Numbered from the stretch's first letter, positions 33,701 through 42,736 are shown. The stretch is DNA of 64,000 nucleotides from Umezawaea sp049997955 (GCA_049997955.1 JAEBDY010000010.1:62001-126000), one strand, 5' to 3'. Numbers and translations: made by a program. Notes: generated by a model from the letters alone, not told the origin.

Positions 33701-35709
33701 CCGTACCGGAGCCCGGCGCGCACCCGGTCCGGGACGGGCCGTCGAGCCAGCGCGGAACGCAGTGCTCCCACCGCTTCCCACGCCTCCTGCCGCGCGTCGA
33801 CGCCGACTCCGGACCACAGGGTCGTGTCCTCCGCGGCGGCCAGGCGGGTCAGCGCGTCCGCGACCGGCTGGTCGACCCCGCGGGCGGCCAGGTCGCGCAC
33901 GGTCATCGCGGGCGTCACCGGGACACCGCCCGCGCGCAAGCGGTCCCGCGCCTCGGCCACCGCGTCCGCCACCGTGCCGGACCGCCGACGCCGCCACGTC
34001 CGCAGCGCCACCCAGGACGGCACAGCGACCAGCCAGCCGAGCAGCAGCACGGCCGCCGTCCCCGCCAGCAGCCGCCACGGCACGCCCGTGCCCGCCTCGA
34101 CGGACGGCGGGTCGGGCGGCAGCACCGGGTCGGTCATCTCCGACTCGGGCGGGAGCTGGTCCCGCGCCTCCTCGGTCGCCTCGTTCAGCCCGCCGGTGGC
34201 CGAGGTCCGGACGGATCCGCCGGGGTCGAGGGCCACCCAGCCCACCCCGGCCACGGCCACTTCCGGCCAGGCCAGCACGTCGCCGTTGCGCACCACGGCG
34301 TTGCGGCCGGAGTAGCCCACCACGAGTCGGGCCGGGATGCCGCGGAGGCGGGCGAGCGCGACGTAGGCGGCGGCGAACTGCTCGCTCGTGCCCTGCTTGT
34401 CCCGCAACAGGAAGCGCGCGAGCTGGGGCCAACCGTGCCCTGCGGGCAATATCCCGGAGTCCACGAGCTGGTACCCGTCGCGCAGGAACCGCTCCAGCAC
34501 CAGCGCGGCCCGGAACGACGACCGCATACCGCCCACCGCCTGCTCCGCCAGCGCAGCCACCTCCGACGGCACCTCCCCCACCTCGCCGAACCCGCCCGCG
34601 GCGCGCGGGTCGATCGCCGCGCCCTCCAGGGTCGAGGCGTCCACCCGTGGTTCCCACCAGGTGAGGTCGTAGGACTCCACCCGCTGCTCGGTCAGCAGCG
34701 TGCCGCTCTCCGGGGTGACCAGCGGGTCGGTGCCGGTCACCGTGGCGGGCCAGGCCTGGCTCGGCAGCCACGGCCCGTCCAGCCCGAGCACCCGCACCGA
34801 GGCCGAGCGCTCGTCGGTCGGCGCCGTCACGCCGTCGCCGGGTGGCAGGCCCGCGCCCATCCGGCGCAGGTTCCCGCCGGGCGTCCACTCGACCCCGTCG
34901 AACTCGTCCAGGACCGCGACGGGCCACAGGTCGACCCGGTTCGACGAGGTGTACTCGAACACCGGGGTGTTCGGCGACGCCAGCCGGGTCGCGATCTCGC
35001 TGAGCGGACTGGCCACCCTGGAGGACGTCACCGGCGCGGACTCGTTGTCGCGCAAGGAGAACGGCGGCTCGGACGGGACGACCCCCAGCGCCACCGCGCC
35101 GACCAGGCCCAACGCCACCGCCGCCAGGGGGATCCCGCGGGCGACCACCGCCGCACCGCACGCCGCGAACGCCGCGGCGGCCACGACCGCGACCACCCCG
35201 TCCGCCGCGGAGTAGACCTGGCTCAACCCCACCACCGCCAGGGCGGGCAGCAGCGCCACGAGCGGAGCCCGCACCCGGAGCAGCAACTCGACCCCGAACA
35301 CCGCCGCGGCCAACACCAGCAACGGCACGAACACCAGCAGTTCGGGATCGGGCCGCACCGGCCAGGTCGACCGCAACACCGAGCGCCAGGCCTCGGTGGC
35401 GCCCACGACCAGCGTCCCGACCGGATCGGCGGGCCGCACCGCGGCCAGCAGCCCTCCGAGTCCGGCGACCACCGCCAGCACCGCGCGCCACGCCTCCCAG
35501 GGGCACCACAGCGCCACGGCGAGCGCGGGCACCAGGCAGGCGGCCAGCGCCACCGCCAGCGGCACGACGCCGAACACCGGGGTGAACAGCAGGCCGGCCA
35601 CCGCGGCCGCCAGGAAGACTGCCGCACCCCGCACCACGCCACCCCGCGAGCGCACGACCTCCGCCCGCACCGGCCCGTCGGAAGCCCGGTTCCCCGCTCC
35701 GCGCGTCAC
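33652..35709 (-). CDS. TgpA-type membrane transglutaminase homologue, catalytically dead
   Basis: This 685-residue protein has an N-terminal block of about six to seven membrane helices (about 25-205), an external transglutaminase-like domain (about 330-510), another membrane helix (about 556-578) and a cytosolic DUF4129-like tail. Active members carry Cys in a YCEQF-type motif and His in HAWAEV. Here these read GTSEQF (Ser442) and LAWPEV (Leu479), while Asp495 (ALDPG) stays. Two of three catalytic residues are lost, although the fold is well kept (ARLRGIPARLVVGYSGRN). The GTG start overlaps DUF58 by 4 bases, and the gene is in an operon with MoxR. It is probably a structural or binding protein. 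Confidence 0.9.
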   Translation of the reverse strand: MTRGAGNRASDGPVRAEVVRSRGGVVRGAAVFLAAAVAGLLFTPVFGVVPLAVALAACLVPALAVALWCPWEAWRAVLAVVAGLGGLLAAVRPADPVGTLVVGATEAWRSVLRSTWPVRPDPELLVFVPLLVLAAAVFGVELLLRVRAPLVALLPALAVVGLSQVYSAADGVVAVVAAAAFAACGAAVVARGIPLAAVALGLVGAVALGVVPSEPPFSLRDNESAPVTSSRVASPLSEIATRLASPNTPVFEYTSSNRVDLWPVAVLDEFDGVEWTPGGNLRRMGAGLPPGDGVTAPTDERSASVRVLGLDGPWLPSQAWPATVTGTDPLVTPESGTLLTEQRVESYDLTWWEPRVDASTLEGAAIDPRAAGGFGEVGEVPSEVAALAEQAVGGMRSSFRAALVLERFLRDGYQLVDSGILPAGHGWPQLARFLLRDKQGTSEQFAAAYVALARLRGIPARLVVGYSGRNAVVRNGDVLAWPEVAVAGVGWVALDPGGSVRTSATGGLNEATEEARDQLPPESEMTDPVLPPDPPSVEAGTGVPWRLLAGTAAVLLLGWLVAVPSWVALRTWRRRRSGTVADAVAEARDRLRAGGVPVTPAMTVRDLAARGVDQPVADALTRLAAAEDTTLWSGVGVDARQEAWEAVGALRSALARRPVPDRVRAGLRYGYRAQAAPRMPVGALR

Positions 35710-36749
35710 CTCGCCACCTCGTTCCACCGCCGCACGGCGTCCGCGGCGGTCGCCGCGCGCACCACCCGCGCCCCGACGACGTCGCCGGCGGCGCCTAGGG
35801 AGAACACGACGTCCGGCCGCAGCGGGGCGATCGCGTCCAGCGGACCGGCCGTCACGACGAGCAGGCCGCCCGCCGGTCGGGGTGGCAGGGAGCCCGCGCG
35901 CACGTCCAGGACGCACAGCTCGTCCAGCAGCACGCGGGAGGCCGCCGCGCCGCCGCGCGCGGTCACGTCCACGCCGCACGGCGTGAGCAGGCGGCAGTGG
36001 TGGCCCGCGACGGCGCCCGCGTGCAGCAGGGACGCGGCCACCTCGACGACCTCCTCGAACGCCCTGGCGTGCCGGGTGTCCACCAGCAGGCTGAACGAGG
36101 GCTGGTCGGGGTCTGCGTAGTCGCGGACCATCAGCTTGCCGGTGCGCGCGGTCGCTTTCCAGTGCACCAGGCGGACTTCGTCGCCGGGCACGTACTCGCG
36201 CACCTCGCGGAGGTTCAGCGAGCCGCGCGGCGACCGGTCGGTGGTCGCGCCCTCGTGGTGGAAGCGCCCGCGGCCCGCGGCGAAGGGCCGGGCCGGGTGC
36301 CGTCGGGGGTGCACCCACAGGGTCGCCGTGCCGCCCGTGTCGAGCAGGTTCCGCGCCAGGCCGAGGGGATCGGTCTTCTCGACCACCAGCGGGCCCACGG
36401 TGGTGCGGCCGCGCTCGGTGGTCGGCAGCTCGTACCGGTAGACGGCGTCGGAGGTCACGACGACGCGGCGGACGTGCCGACCGCACCGGTCCCGCGCGGT
36501 GAAACCGCCGCCCGCGTTGCGGACGTCCAGCCGGGCCAGCGCGGGCCTGCCCCGTTCGACCCGGTCCGGGTGGACCGCTCGGCTCACGTCCACGTCGGGA
36601 CGCCGAGCCGCGACGAGCAGCGCGGCCAGCACCGCGCCCGCGACCACACCGCTCAACGCCCGCGCCAGCGGGTAGCCCGCCCCGAACCCGACGGCACCGC
36701 ACAGCGCGGCGACGACGAGCACGGCGGAGCCGCGCGAGGTCAACCGCAT
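35706..36749 (-). CDS. DUF58 protein (MoxR-associated)
   Basis: The 347-residue protein has two N-terminal membrane helices (about 7-48; VLVVAALCGAVGFGAGYPLA) and a beta-rich middle. The DUF58 core contains SLNLREVREYVPGDEVRLVHWKATARTGKL, here shown in part, followed by MVRDYADPDQPSFSLLVDT with a degenerate VWA-like metal site. DUF58 proteins work with MoxR ATPases and membrane transglutaminases in envelope complex assembly. ATG 36749 has GGGGTG upstream; GTG 36758 would overlap moxR by 4 bases and is the alternative start. Confidence 0.9.
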   Translation of the reverse strand: MRLTSRGSAVLVVAALCGAVGFGAGYPLARALSGVVAGAVLAALLVAARRPDVDVSRAVHPDRVERGRPALARLDVRNAGGGFTARDRCGRHVRRVVVTSDAVYRYELPTTERGRTTVGPLVVEKTDPLGLARNLLDTGGTATLWVHPRRHPARPFAAGRGRFHHEGATTDRSPRGSLNLREVREYVPGDEVRLVHWKATARTGKLMVRDYADPDQPSFSLLVDTRHARAFEEVVEVAASLLHAGAVAGHHCRLLTPCGVDVTARGGAAASRVLLDELCVLDVRAGSLPPRPAGGLLVVTAGPLDAIAPLRPDVVFSLGAAGDVVGARVVRAATAADAVRRWNEVAR

Positions 36750-36754
36750 CCGCG

Positions 36755-37705
36755 TCACCCCGCGACGGCGGGCACGGCGACCGCGTCGAGCACCTCCGCC
36801 ACCACCTCCGCGGGCCGTCGCAGGCCCAGCTCCGCGTCCGGCGTCAGCACCAGCCGGTGCGCGAGCACGGGTTCGGCGACGGACTTGATGTCGTCCGGCG
36901 TCACGAACAGCCTGCCGTCGGTCGCCGCGACCGCCTGCGCGGCGCGCACCAGCGCGATGCTGCCCCGCGGGCTCGCGCCCCACCGGACGGCGGTGTGCTC
37001 GCGGGTGGCCGCGGCGATCCGGACCGCGTACTCGCAGACCGCCACGTCGATGTGCGACGTGCGCACCTCCTCGATCGCCTGCTCCAGCTCGGGGATGTCC
37101 ACGACCGCCGACAGGTCGTCCGGGTCCAGCCGCGCGCAGTCGCTCATGACCACGAGCACCTCCGACGACAGGTCGGGGTACCCGACGGACAGGCGCATCA
37201 GGAACCGGTCGAGCTGCGCCTCGGGCAGCCGGTAGGTGCCCTCCATCTCGATGGGGTTCTGCGTCGCCACCACCATGAACGGGCGCGGCACGTCGTGCAC
37301 CACCGAGTCGACGGTCGCGCGCCGCTCCGACATCACCTCCAGCAGCGCCGACTGCGTCTTCGGCGTGCCCCGGTTGATCTCGTCGGCGAGCACCACGTTG
37401 GCGAAGATCCCACCGGGGTGGAACTCGAACCGCTCGGTCTTCTGGTGGTAGACCACCACGCCGGTGACGTCGCCGGGCAGCAGGTCGGGCGTGAACTGGA
37501 TGCGGTTCCACGAGCCGCCGACGCTGCGGGCCAGGCAGCGCGCCAGGGTGGTCTTCCCCAGCCCCGGCACGTCCTCCAGCAGCAGGTGGCCCTCGGCGAA
37601 CAGCGCGGCCACCGCCAGGCGCACCACCTCGGGCTTGCCGCGCACCACGCGCTGCACGTTGTCCGCGATCGCCTGGTACACCAGGGTCGACTTCGGCGGC
37701 GTCAC
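36755..37705 (-). CDS. MoxR-family AAA+ ATPase
   Basis: This 316-residue ATPase has Walker A in LLEDVPGLGKTTLARCLA, the RIQFTPDLLPGDVTG pre-sensor loop, Walker B in NVVLADEINRGTPKTQSALL, sensor 1 in VVATQNPIEMEGTYRLPEAQ and the arginine-finger region in LDRFLMRLSVGYP. The C-terminal lid has GASPRGSIALVRAA. MoxR proteins act as chaperones that mature membrane or metal-binding partners, here probably DUF58 and the transglutaminase homologue. GTG 37705 overlaps the FN3 gene stop by 4 bases. Confidence 0.95.
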   Translation of the reverse strand: MTPPKSTLVYQAIADNVQRVVRGKPEVVRLAVAALFAEGHLLLEDVPGLGKTTLARCLARSVGGSWNRIQFTPDLLPGDVTGVVVYHQKTERFEFHPGGIFANVVLADEINRGTPKTQSALLEVMSERRATVDSVVHDVPRPFMVVATQNPIEMEGTYRLPEAQLDRFLMRLSVGYPDLSSEVLVVMSDCARLDPDDLSAVVDIPELEQAIEEVRTSHIDVAVCEYAVRIAAATREHTAVRWGASPRGSIALVRAAQAVAATDGRLFVTPDDIKSVAEPVLAHRLVLTPDAELGLRRPAEVVAEVLDAVAVPAVAG

Positions 37706-39510
37706 TTCTTCTCCCAGTAGTAGTGGTTGGACTCGACGTCGCCCGCGACGACCCACAGCGTCTGGTCGCGGCCGCTGAAGGGGAAGCGGTCGTCCACGAC
37801 CAGCGAGCCCTGCCCGTCGGTGGTCAGCTCGGCGCCGATGTTGGTCCGCCCCCAGGCGCTGGAGTACGGGGTGATCTTGTACCTGGTGTTCGGCTCGAAG
37901 CCGCGCAGCTCGATCCGGGGGAAGGCGCAGTCGGGTGCGTTGCACGTGTCGGTGGTCGTCGACGCGCCGCGCGAGACGGTGACGGAGCGCGCCGACCTCG
38001 GGGCCGCCGTCGCCGACGCGCCGGGTCCGCTGCCGACCCTGTTCTCCGCGACGACCGTGACCGTGTACGCCGTCCCGTTGGTCAGGCCGCCGATCGTGGA
38101 GGTGCGGTCGCCCGCGCCGACCGTCCGGCTCCCGCCGCTCCACGTGAGGTGGTACGCGGTGATCGGCGCGCCGTTGTCCGGCGCCCCGCTCCAGTTCACC
38201 ACCACCGAACCGGAGCCCGCCGCGGCGTTCACCCCGCTCGGGGCGCCGGGCGGCCCCGCGGGCACGACCGGTGGGGGCGGCGGGTCGCGCTGCTCCGCGG
38301 TCCGCCCGCTCGTCGCGGGCGGGGGCGGGTCCACGGCGGGCGGTGGGTTCTCCCCGGTGGAGGACGGTGCCACCGGCACCGACGGTGCCACCGGCACCGT
38401 CGTGGTCGGCTCGGCGGTCTTCCCGCCCCCGATGACGGGCACCTCGCCCACCGCCCCCACGGGGTCCACGACCAGGACGTTGCGGCCCTCGCCGCCCACG
38501 ACGTAGACCCGCCCGTCCTCGGCCTTCGCCAGCCGGGGCGTTCCCCCTTCGCGCGGCACGGGCTTCGCCTCGCGCTTGGCGCCCGTGCTGTCGTAGGTCC
38601 GCAGCGTGCCGCCGCTGTGGTCGAGCACGGCGACGGTGGAGCCGGTCGTCTCCGGCCCGGTGTACTGACCCGCTTCCAGGGTCACCACGACGTTCTCGGC
38701 CGCGGGCCGGTTGCCGAACAGCGGTGCGGCGTCCACCAGGTAGAGCGTGCCCGCGGGGTCGAGGATGGACACGCGGCCGTCGACGTCGCTCGGCCCCACC
38801 CTGATCGTGTCCGGCACGTCCACGCCCAGCGGCCTCGACCGACCCGACCCGTCGCCCTCCACCAGGCTCACCGTGTCGGCGGTGGTGTCCACGAACAGCG
38901 GTCGGCCGTCGACGACGGTCAGGCCGCCCGCGTGGCCCACCGGGACCGACGCGGGGCAGGACGGCACCGTCGTGCCCTTCGGCAGTTGGCACAGCGCGCC
39001 GGTGTCGGTCCGGTGCAGCCACAGCGTTCCGTCGTCGGTCGCGACCGGGTTGCCCAGCTTGCCCTCGATCTCCACCACGGCGTGGTCCTCGCCCAGCCGC
39101 ACGACGGTGGCCTGCTCGCGGTAGACCGCGTACGCGCCGCCCTCGACGTTCAGCACGACCGGCGTCTCCTGGTCGTTCGGCGCCGCGATCGTGCCCTCGA
39201 CGCGGAGCGTCGACTCGCCGAACTCGGTGATCGTGCCGCGTCCCACCACGTACCCGCTGGTGCCGCCCCGCACGACCACGCTGCCGGGTTCGGCTCCCGG
39301 CACCGGCACCTCGGCGTTGACCTGCTTGCTCGCGCCGTCGATGTGGAAAACGGTTTCCAGCGCCGAGTTCAGCACCCAGTGGCCCGACCTGTAGAACTCG
39401 ATGCCGGACCCCCCTGCCGCCCCGCTGACCGCTACCCCGACCGCGACCACGCAGACCGCGGTCAGCGCGGCGATCGGCGCTCGGCCGCGCCACTTGGCGG
39501 AGATGTGCAT
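37702..39510 (-). CDS. Membrane-anchored beta-propeller-like protein with FN3 domain
   Basis: This 602-residue protein has a short cytosolic start (MHISAKWRGR), one membrane helix (about 11-33; IAALTAVCVVAVGVAVSGAAG) and an external region of repeated beta-strand units (about 40-345; recurring VVDGRPLFVDTTADTV and GRVSILDPAGTLYLVD patterns) suggesting a propeller. A Pro-rich linker is followed by one FN3 domain (about 420-505) and a Cys-paired C-terminal beta domain (about 510-602). It is the first gene of the FN3-MoxR-DUF58-transglutaminase operon, probably its cell-surface component. ATG 39510 has a GGGGGG-rich site 8-13 bases upstream. Confidence 0.82.
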   Translation of the reverse strand: MHISAKWRGRAPIAALTAVCVVAVGVAVSGAAGGSGIEFYRSGHWVLNSALETVFHIDGASKQVNAEVPVPGAEPGSVVVRGGTSGYVVGRGTITEFGESTLRVEGTIAAPNDQETPVVLNVEGGAYAVYREQATVVRLGEDHAVVEIEGKLGNPVATDDGTLWLHRTDTGALCQLPKGTTVPSCPASVPVGHAGGLTVVDGRPLFVDTTADTVSLVEGDGSGRSRPLGVDVPDTIRVGPSDVDGRVSILDPAGTLYLVDAAPLFGNRPAAENVVVTLEAGQYTGPETTGSTVAVLDHSGGTLRTYDSTGAKREAKPVPREGGTPRLAKAEDGRVYVVGGEGRNVLVVDPVGAVGEVPVIGGGKTAEPTTTVPVAPSVPVAPSSTGENPPPAVDPPPPATSGRTAEQRDPPPPPVVPAGPPGAPSGVNAAAGSGSVVVNWSGAPDNGAPITAYHLTWSGGSRTVGAGDRTSTIGGLTNGTAYTVTVVAENRVGSGPGASATAAPRSARSVTVSRGASTTTDTCNAPDCAFPRIELRGFEPNTRYKITPYSSAWGRTNIGAELTTDGQGSLVVDDRFPFSGRDQTLWVVAGDVESNHYYWEKK

Positions 39511-39574
39511 CGGTGTCGCCCCCCTGCTGCTCGGCCCCGTAGCGTAGGACACCCGATAGAGAAACGGTCCAGCT

Positions 39575-40000
39575 TTGGTACGTCGTCGATTCCTGCCGCC
39601 CGCCATCGTCCTCGTCGTCGTGCTCATCGCCGTGACCCTCGTCGTGCTGACCGGCGAGGACGACGTCCCGGTCGCGGCCCTGCCCGCCCGCCCGACCATC
39701 GCGGGCTCGCTGGAACTGGAGCCGCGGCTGCCCAGGGCGGGCCAGGAGGTCGCCGTGCGCGCGAAGCTCACCGCCGACCGGCCCATCGCGGTGCGCGCCC
39801 TGGCCATCCGCGTCCAGGACGCGGGCGGCGCCTCCCACGACTTCCCCGAGATCGGCGAGCACGACCTCGACACCGCGCCGCGGGAGATCACCCTGCGGCG
39901 GGCCTTCACCACCCCCGGCGCCTACACGTACTACCTCGCGTACCGCCTGGACGGGGACTGGGTGACCCTGCTGCCGTGGGAGAAGTTCACCGTTCGCTGA
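39575..40000 (+). CDS. Small membrane-anchored extracytoplasmic beta protein
   Basis: The 141-residue product begins VRRRFLPPAIVLVVVLIAV, a positive N-terminus plus one hydrophobic helix. About 100 residues of likely Ig-like beta fold follow (LPRAGQEVAVRAKL, AFTTPGAYTYYLAYRL). No family was recognised. The only usable start is TTG 39575, with no strong ribosome site. It is divergent from the FN3 gene (64-base gap) and overlaps the histidine kinase 3' end by 14 bases. It may be regulated together with the MoxR operon. Confidence 0.65.
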   Translation: MVRRRFLPPAIVLVVVLIAVTLVVLTGEDDVPVAALPARPTIAGSLELEPRLPRAGQEVAVRAKLTADRPIAVRALAIRVQDAGGASHDFPEIGEHDLDTAPREITLRRAFTTPGAYTYYLAYRLDGDWVTLLPWEKFTVR

Positions 40001-41216
40001 CCGGCAGGCTCAGCTCGAAGATCGCCCCGCCCTCCTCGGCGTTGAACACGCGGAGCGTGCCGCCGTGGGCCAGCGCCACCCAGCGCACGATCGACAGGCC
40101 GAGCCCGGACGAGCCCCCGCTGCCGGTGAACCGGTCGAACGCCTCCTCCGCCGCCGCGGCGTCGATGCCCAGGCCGTGGTCGGCCACGGTCACCCGGCCG
40201 TCCGCCACCGTGATGTGCACGATCGCCTCCCCGTCCGGCCTGCGACCGTGGCGCAGGGCGTTGGCCAGCAGGTTGCCGACCGCGCGCTGCACCAGGTTCG
40301 GATCGGCGTCGACCTTGCTCGGCGCGGTCGTGACGGTGACCCGCGCGCCGTGCGCGGGCGTCTCCTCCACCACGCCCGCCACCAGCTGGTCCAGCCACAC
40401 CGGCTGGATCGCGAGCTGCTCGACCCCCGCCGCGAGCCTCGCCCGCACCAGCAGGCCGTCGATGATGCCGCCCATCCGCGCGGCCAGCCGGACGGTGCGC
40501 GGCAGCAGTTCCGCGTGCTGGTCGGGGTGCCGCAACGCGGTCTCGGCCAACGCGCGCAGCGCCGCGACCGGGGTGCGCAGGTCGTGCGCGGTCTCGGCCA
40601 GCAGCACCTCCTGCTGCTCCAGCGCCGCCGCGGCCGGGCGGATGGCCCGGCCGGACAGCACGTGCCCGGCCACGCCGAGCGCCAGCACCAGTACCACGCA
40701 CCCGGCGACGACCGACCACAGGACGCCCAGGTGCCGGGACCGCTCGGGGCCGAGGTCGGAGACCGCGACGATCGCGCCGACCACGCTGCCACCGGTGGTG
40801 CGCAGCGGTTCCGCCCGCACCCGCAGGTCGCCCTTCGGTCCCGCGAGCACCCTGTCCTCGCTGACGGCCAGGGTCGCCAGGGCGCTGAGCACGCCGGCGT
40901 CGGCGTCGACGCAGGTCCGGGCGCTGACGTGGCCGCGGAACTCGCCGGGCGCGCCTCCGGGCAGGATCACGAACTGCGGGCACTCGCGGTTCACCGGGTC
41001 CAGCACGAGGTCCGCGGTGACCAGGGCCTGCTGGTAGTCGATCAGCCTGCTCGCCACCGCGGTGACCCGGTGCAGCTCGGCGTCGAGCCGTTCGGCGCCC
41101 TGCTCGGCGTCCTCCCGGACGACGAGGACGGCCAGCACCAGCAGGCCCGCGGTGTTCATGGCCGTGAACAGCACGGTCAGCAGCCAGCGCAGCCTGCGCA
41201 GCCGGGCCGCGCTCAC
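39987..41216 (-). CDS. Sensor histidine kinase (HisKA/HATPase_c)
   Basis: The 409-residue kinase has two membrane helices (about 11-35 and 158-185) bounding an extracytoplasmic sensor of about 120 residues with two Cys (NRECPQF and SARTCVD) that may pair. HisKA carries LAETAHDLRTPVAALRALAE, and the HATPase has VGNLLANALRHG, DHGLGIDAAA and GSSGLGLSIVRW. The usual F-box is short. GTG 41216 overlaps the response regulator stop by 4 bases, so the pair forms a two-component system. Confidence 0.92.
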   Translation of the reverse strand: MSAARLRRLRWLLTVLFTAMNTAGLLVLAVLVVREDAEQGAERLDAELHRVTAVASRLIDYQQALVTADLVLDPVNRECPQFVILPGGAPGEFRGHVSARTCVDADAGVLSALATLAVSEDRVLAGPKGDLRVRAEPLRTTGGSVVGAIVAVSDLGPERSRHLGVLWSVVAGCVVLVLALGVAGHVLSGRAIRPAAAALEQQEVLLAETAHDLRTPVAALRALAETALRHPDQHAELLPRTVRLAARMGGIIDGLLVRARLAAGVEQLAIQPVWLDQLVAGVVEETPAHGARVTVTTAPSKVDADPNLVQRAVGNLLANALRHGRRPDGEAIVHITVADGRVTVADHGLGIDAAAAEEAFDRFTGSGGSSGLGLSIVRWVALAHGGTLRVFNAEEGGAIFELSLPVSER

Positions 41217-41875
41217 GTCGTGCCCAGCCGGTAGCCGTAGCCCACGACGGTGTGGATCAGCCGGGGTTCCCGCAGCTTGCGCCGCAACCGCACCACCACC
41301 ACGTCGACCACGTTGGCCAACGGGTCGGACTCGGTGTCCCAGCAGTGCTCGATCAGGTCGCCCCTGGAGACCGCGCGCCCGGCGTGCGCGGCGAGGTACT
41401 CCAGGACCGCGAACTCCTTGCCCGTCACCGTGAGCAGCACGCCGGCGCGGCGCACCTCGCGGCGGGCGCAGTCCACCTCCAGGTCGGCGTGGCGCAGGAC
41501 CGGCGGTCTGCCGACGCCCGCGCGACGGCACAGCGCCAGCACCCGCGCGGCCAGTTCGGCGTTGGCGAAGGGCTTCACCAGGTAGTCGTCGCCGCCGTGC
41601 GCGAAGCCGTCGAGCCGGTCGGCCACCGAGTCGCGCGCGGTGAGGAACAGGACCGGGACCGCCCAGCCGTCCCGCCGCCTGGCGTGCACGTGGTCGATCG
41701 CGTCGCCGTCCGGGAGCATGCGGTCGAACACGACGCAGTCGTAGGAGCCCGCCGCCAGCGCCTCGCCGGCGCCCGCCAGGTCGCCCGCTGCGTCCACGTC
41801 CAGGCCCGCACCGCGCAACTCCCCCGCGACCGCCACCCGGAGGTCCTCGTCGTCCTCGACCACCAATGCCCGCAT
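41213..41875 (-). CDS. OmpR/PhoB-family response regulator (paired)
   Basis: This 220-residue protein has a receiver (VVEDDEDLRVAVAGELRG, the Asp motif YDCVVFDRMLPDGD, LTARDSVADRLDGFAHGGDD, YLVKPF). Its winged-helix DNA-binding domain has LLTVTGKEFAVLEYLAAHAG and VRLRRKLREPRLIHTV. It is coupled to the histidine kinase downstream. The divergent regulator 53 bases away is highly similar, so the two arose by duplication. Confidence 0.93.
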   Translation of the reverse strand: MRALVVEDDEDLRVAVAGELRGAGLDVDAAGDLAGAGEALAAGSYDCVVFDRMLPDGDAIDHVHARRRDGWAVPVLFLTARDSVADRLDGFAHGGDDYLVKPFANAELAARVLALCRRAGVGRPPVLRHADLEVDCARREVRRAGVLLTVTGKEFAVLEYLAAHAGRAVSRGDLIEHCWDTESDPLANVVDVVVVRLRRKLREPRLIHTVVGYGYRLGTT

Positions 41876-41928
41876 GCCACCGGAACCTAGCGCCCACGCC
41901 GACCCGGCGGGCGCACTACGGTGGTCTT

Positions 41929-42582
41929 GTGCGGATCTTGGTGGTCGAGGACGACGAGAACCTGCTGCTCGCGGTCGCGGTGTCCCTGCGGGGCAACGGG
42001 TTCGCCGTCGACGTGGCGCGGGACCTGGCCTCGGCGGACGAGGCGCTGGCCGTCAACTCCTACGACTGCGCGGTGTTCGACCGCATGGTGCCCGGCGGCG
42101 ACACCCTGCGGTACGTCGCGGAGCGCCGCCGTTCCGGGTTCGAGCTGCCCGTGCTGTTCCTGACCGCTCTCGGCGGTCTGGGGCAGCGCGTCGAGGGGCT
42201 CGCGGTCGGCGACGACTACCTGGTGAAGCCGTTCGCCGTCGACGAGCTGGTGGCACGGGTGCGCAGCCTGTGCAGGCGCGGGCCGATCGGCGGTCCCGCC
42301 GTGCTGCGGCACGGCGACGTGGAGCTGGACCAGGGTCGACGCGAGGTGCGGCGCGGCGGGGTGCTGCTGACGGTGACGCACAAGCAGTTCCTGGTGCTGG
42401 AGCTGCTGCTGGCCAACGCCGGGCGGGTGGTGTCCAGGGCCGACCTCATCGGGCACGCGTGGGACGAGCACCTCGACCCGATGTCCAACGTGCTGGACGT
42501 GCTGGTCGGCCAGCTGCGCCGCAAGCTCCACGAGCCCCCCGTGGTCCACACGGTCCGCGGGGTGGGCTACCGCGTCGGCTGA
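41929..42582 (+). CDS. OmpR/PhoB-family response regulator (orphan paralogue)
   Basis: This 217-residue protein matches the neighbour at 41213-41875 domain for domain (VVEDDENLLLAVAVSLRG, YDCAVFDRMVPGGD, YLVKPF, VTHKQFLVLELLLANAG, VGQLRRKLHEPPVVHTV). It lacks its own histidine kinase. A residue is missing in the receiver's alpha4 area compared with the paralogue (AVGDDYL versus HGGDDYL with a longer lead). GTG 41929 sits beside a rather poor ribosome site. It may receive phosphate from the neighbouring kinase. Confidence 0.9.
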   Translation: MRILVVEDDENLLLAVAVSLRGNGFAVDVARDLASADEALAVNSYDCAVFDRMVPGGDTLRYVAERRRSGFELPVLFLTALGGLGQRVEGLAVGDDYLVKPFAVDELVARVRSLCRRGPIGGPAVLRHGDVELDQGRREVRRGGVLLTVTHKQFLVLELLLANAGRVVSRADLIGHAWDEHLDPMSNVLDVLVGQLRRKLHEPPVVHTVRGVGYRVG

Positions 42583-42691
42583 GCGCCGGTCCTCACGGCT
42601 GGTCGAGGTGCGGCCGCGTCGGGGCCGGAGGTGCCGAACGGTCCTCGGCTCGTTCCGCGACGACGCCGGGTGGCCGGTGTCCGACCGGCTG

Positions 42692-42736
42692 TCGATTCGC
42701 GGAATCGAGATCGCCCGTTGATTCGAATCGAATCGA
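42692..42736. repeat. Cluster of GATTCG/CGAATC short palindromic repeats
   Basis: TCGATTC-gcg-GAATCGA (42692-42708) is followed by GATTCGAATC (42720-42729), which runs into CGAATCGA (ends 42736). Dense alternation of the same 6-mer in both orientations within 45 bases suggests a regulator binding array upstream of the nitroreductase-like gene. Confidence 0.4.
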
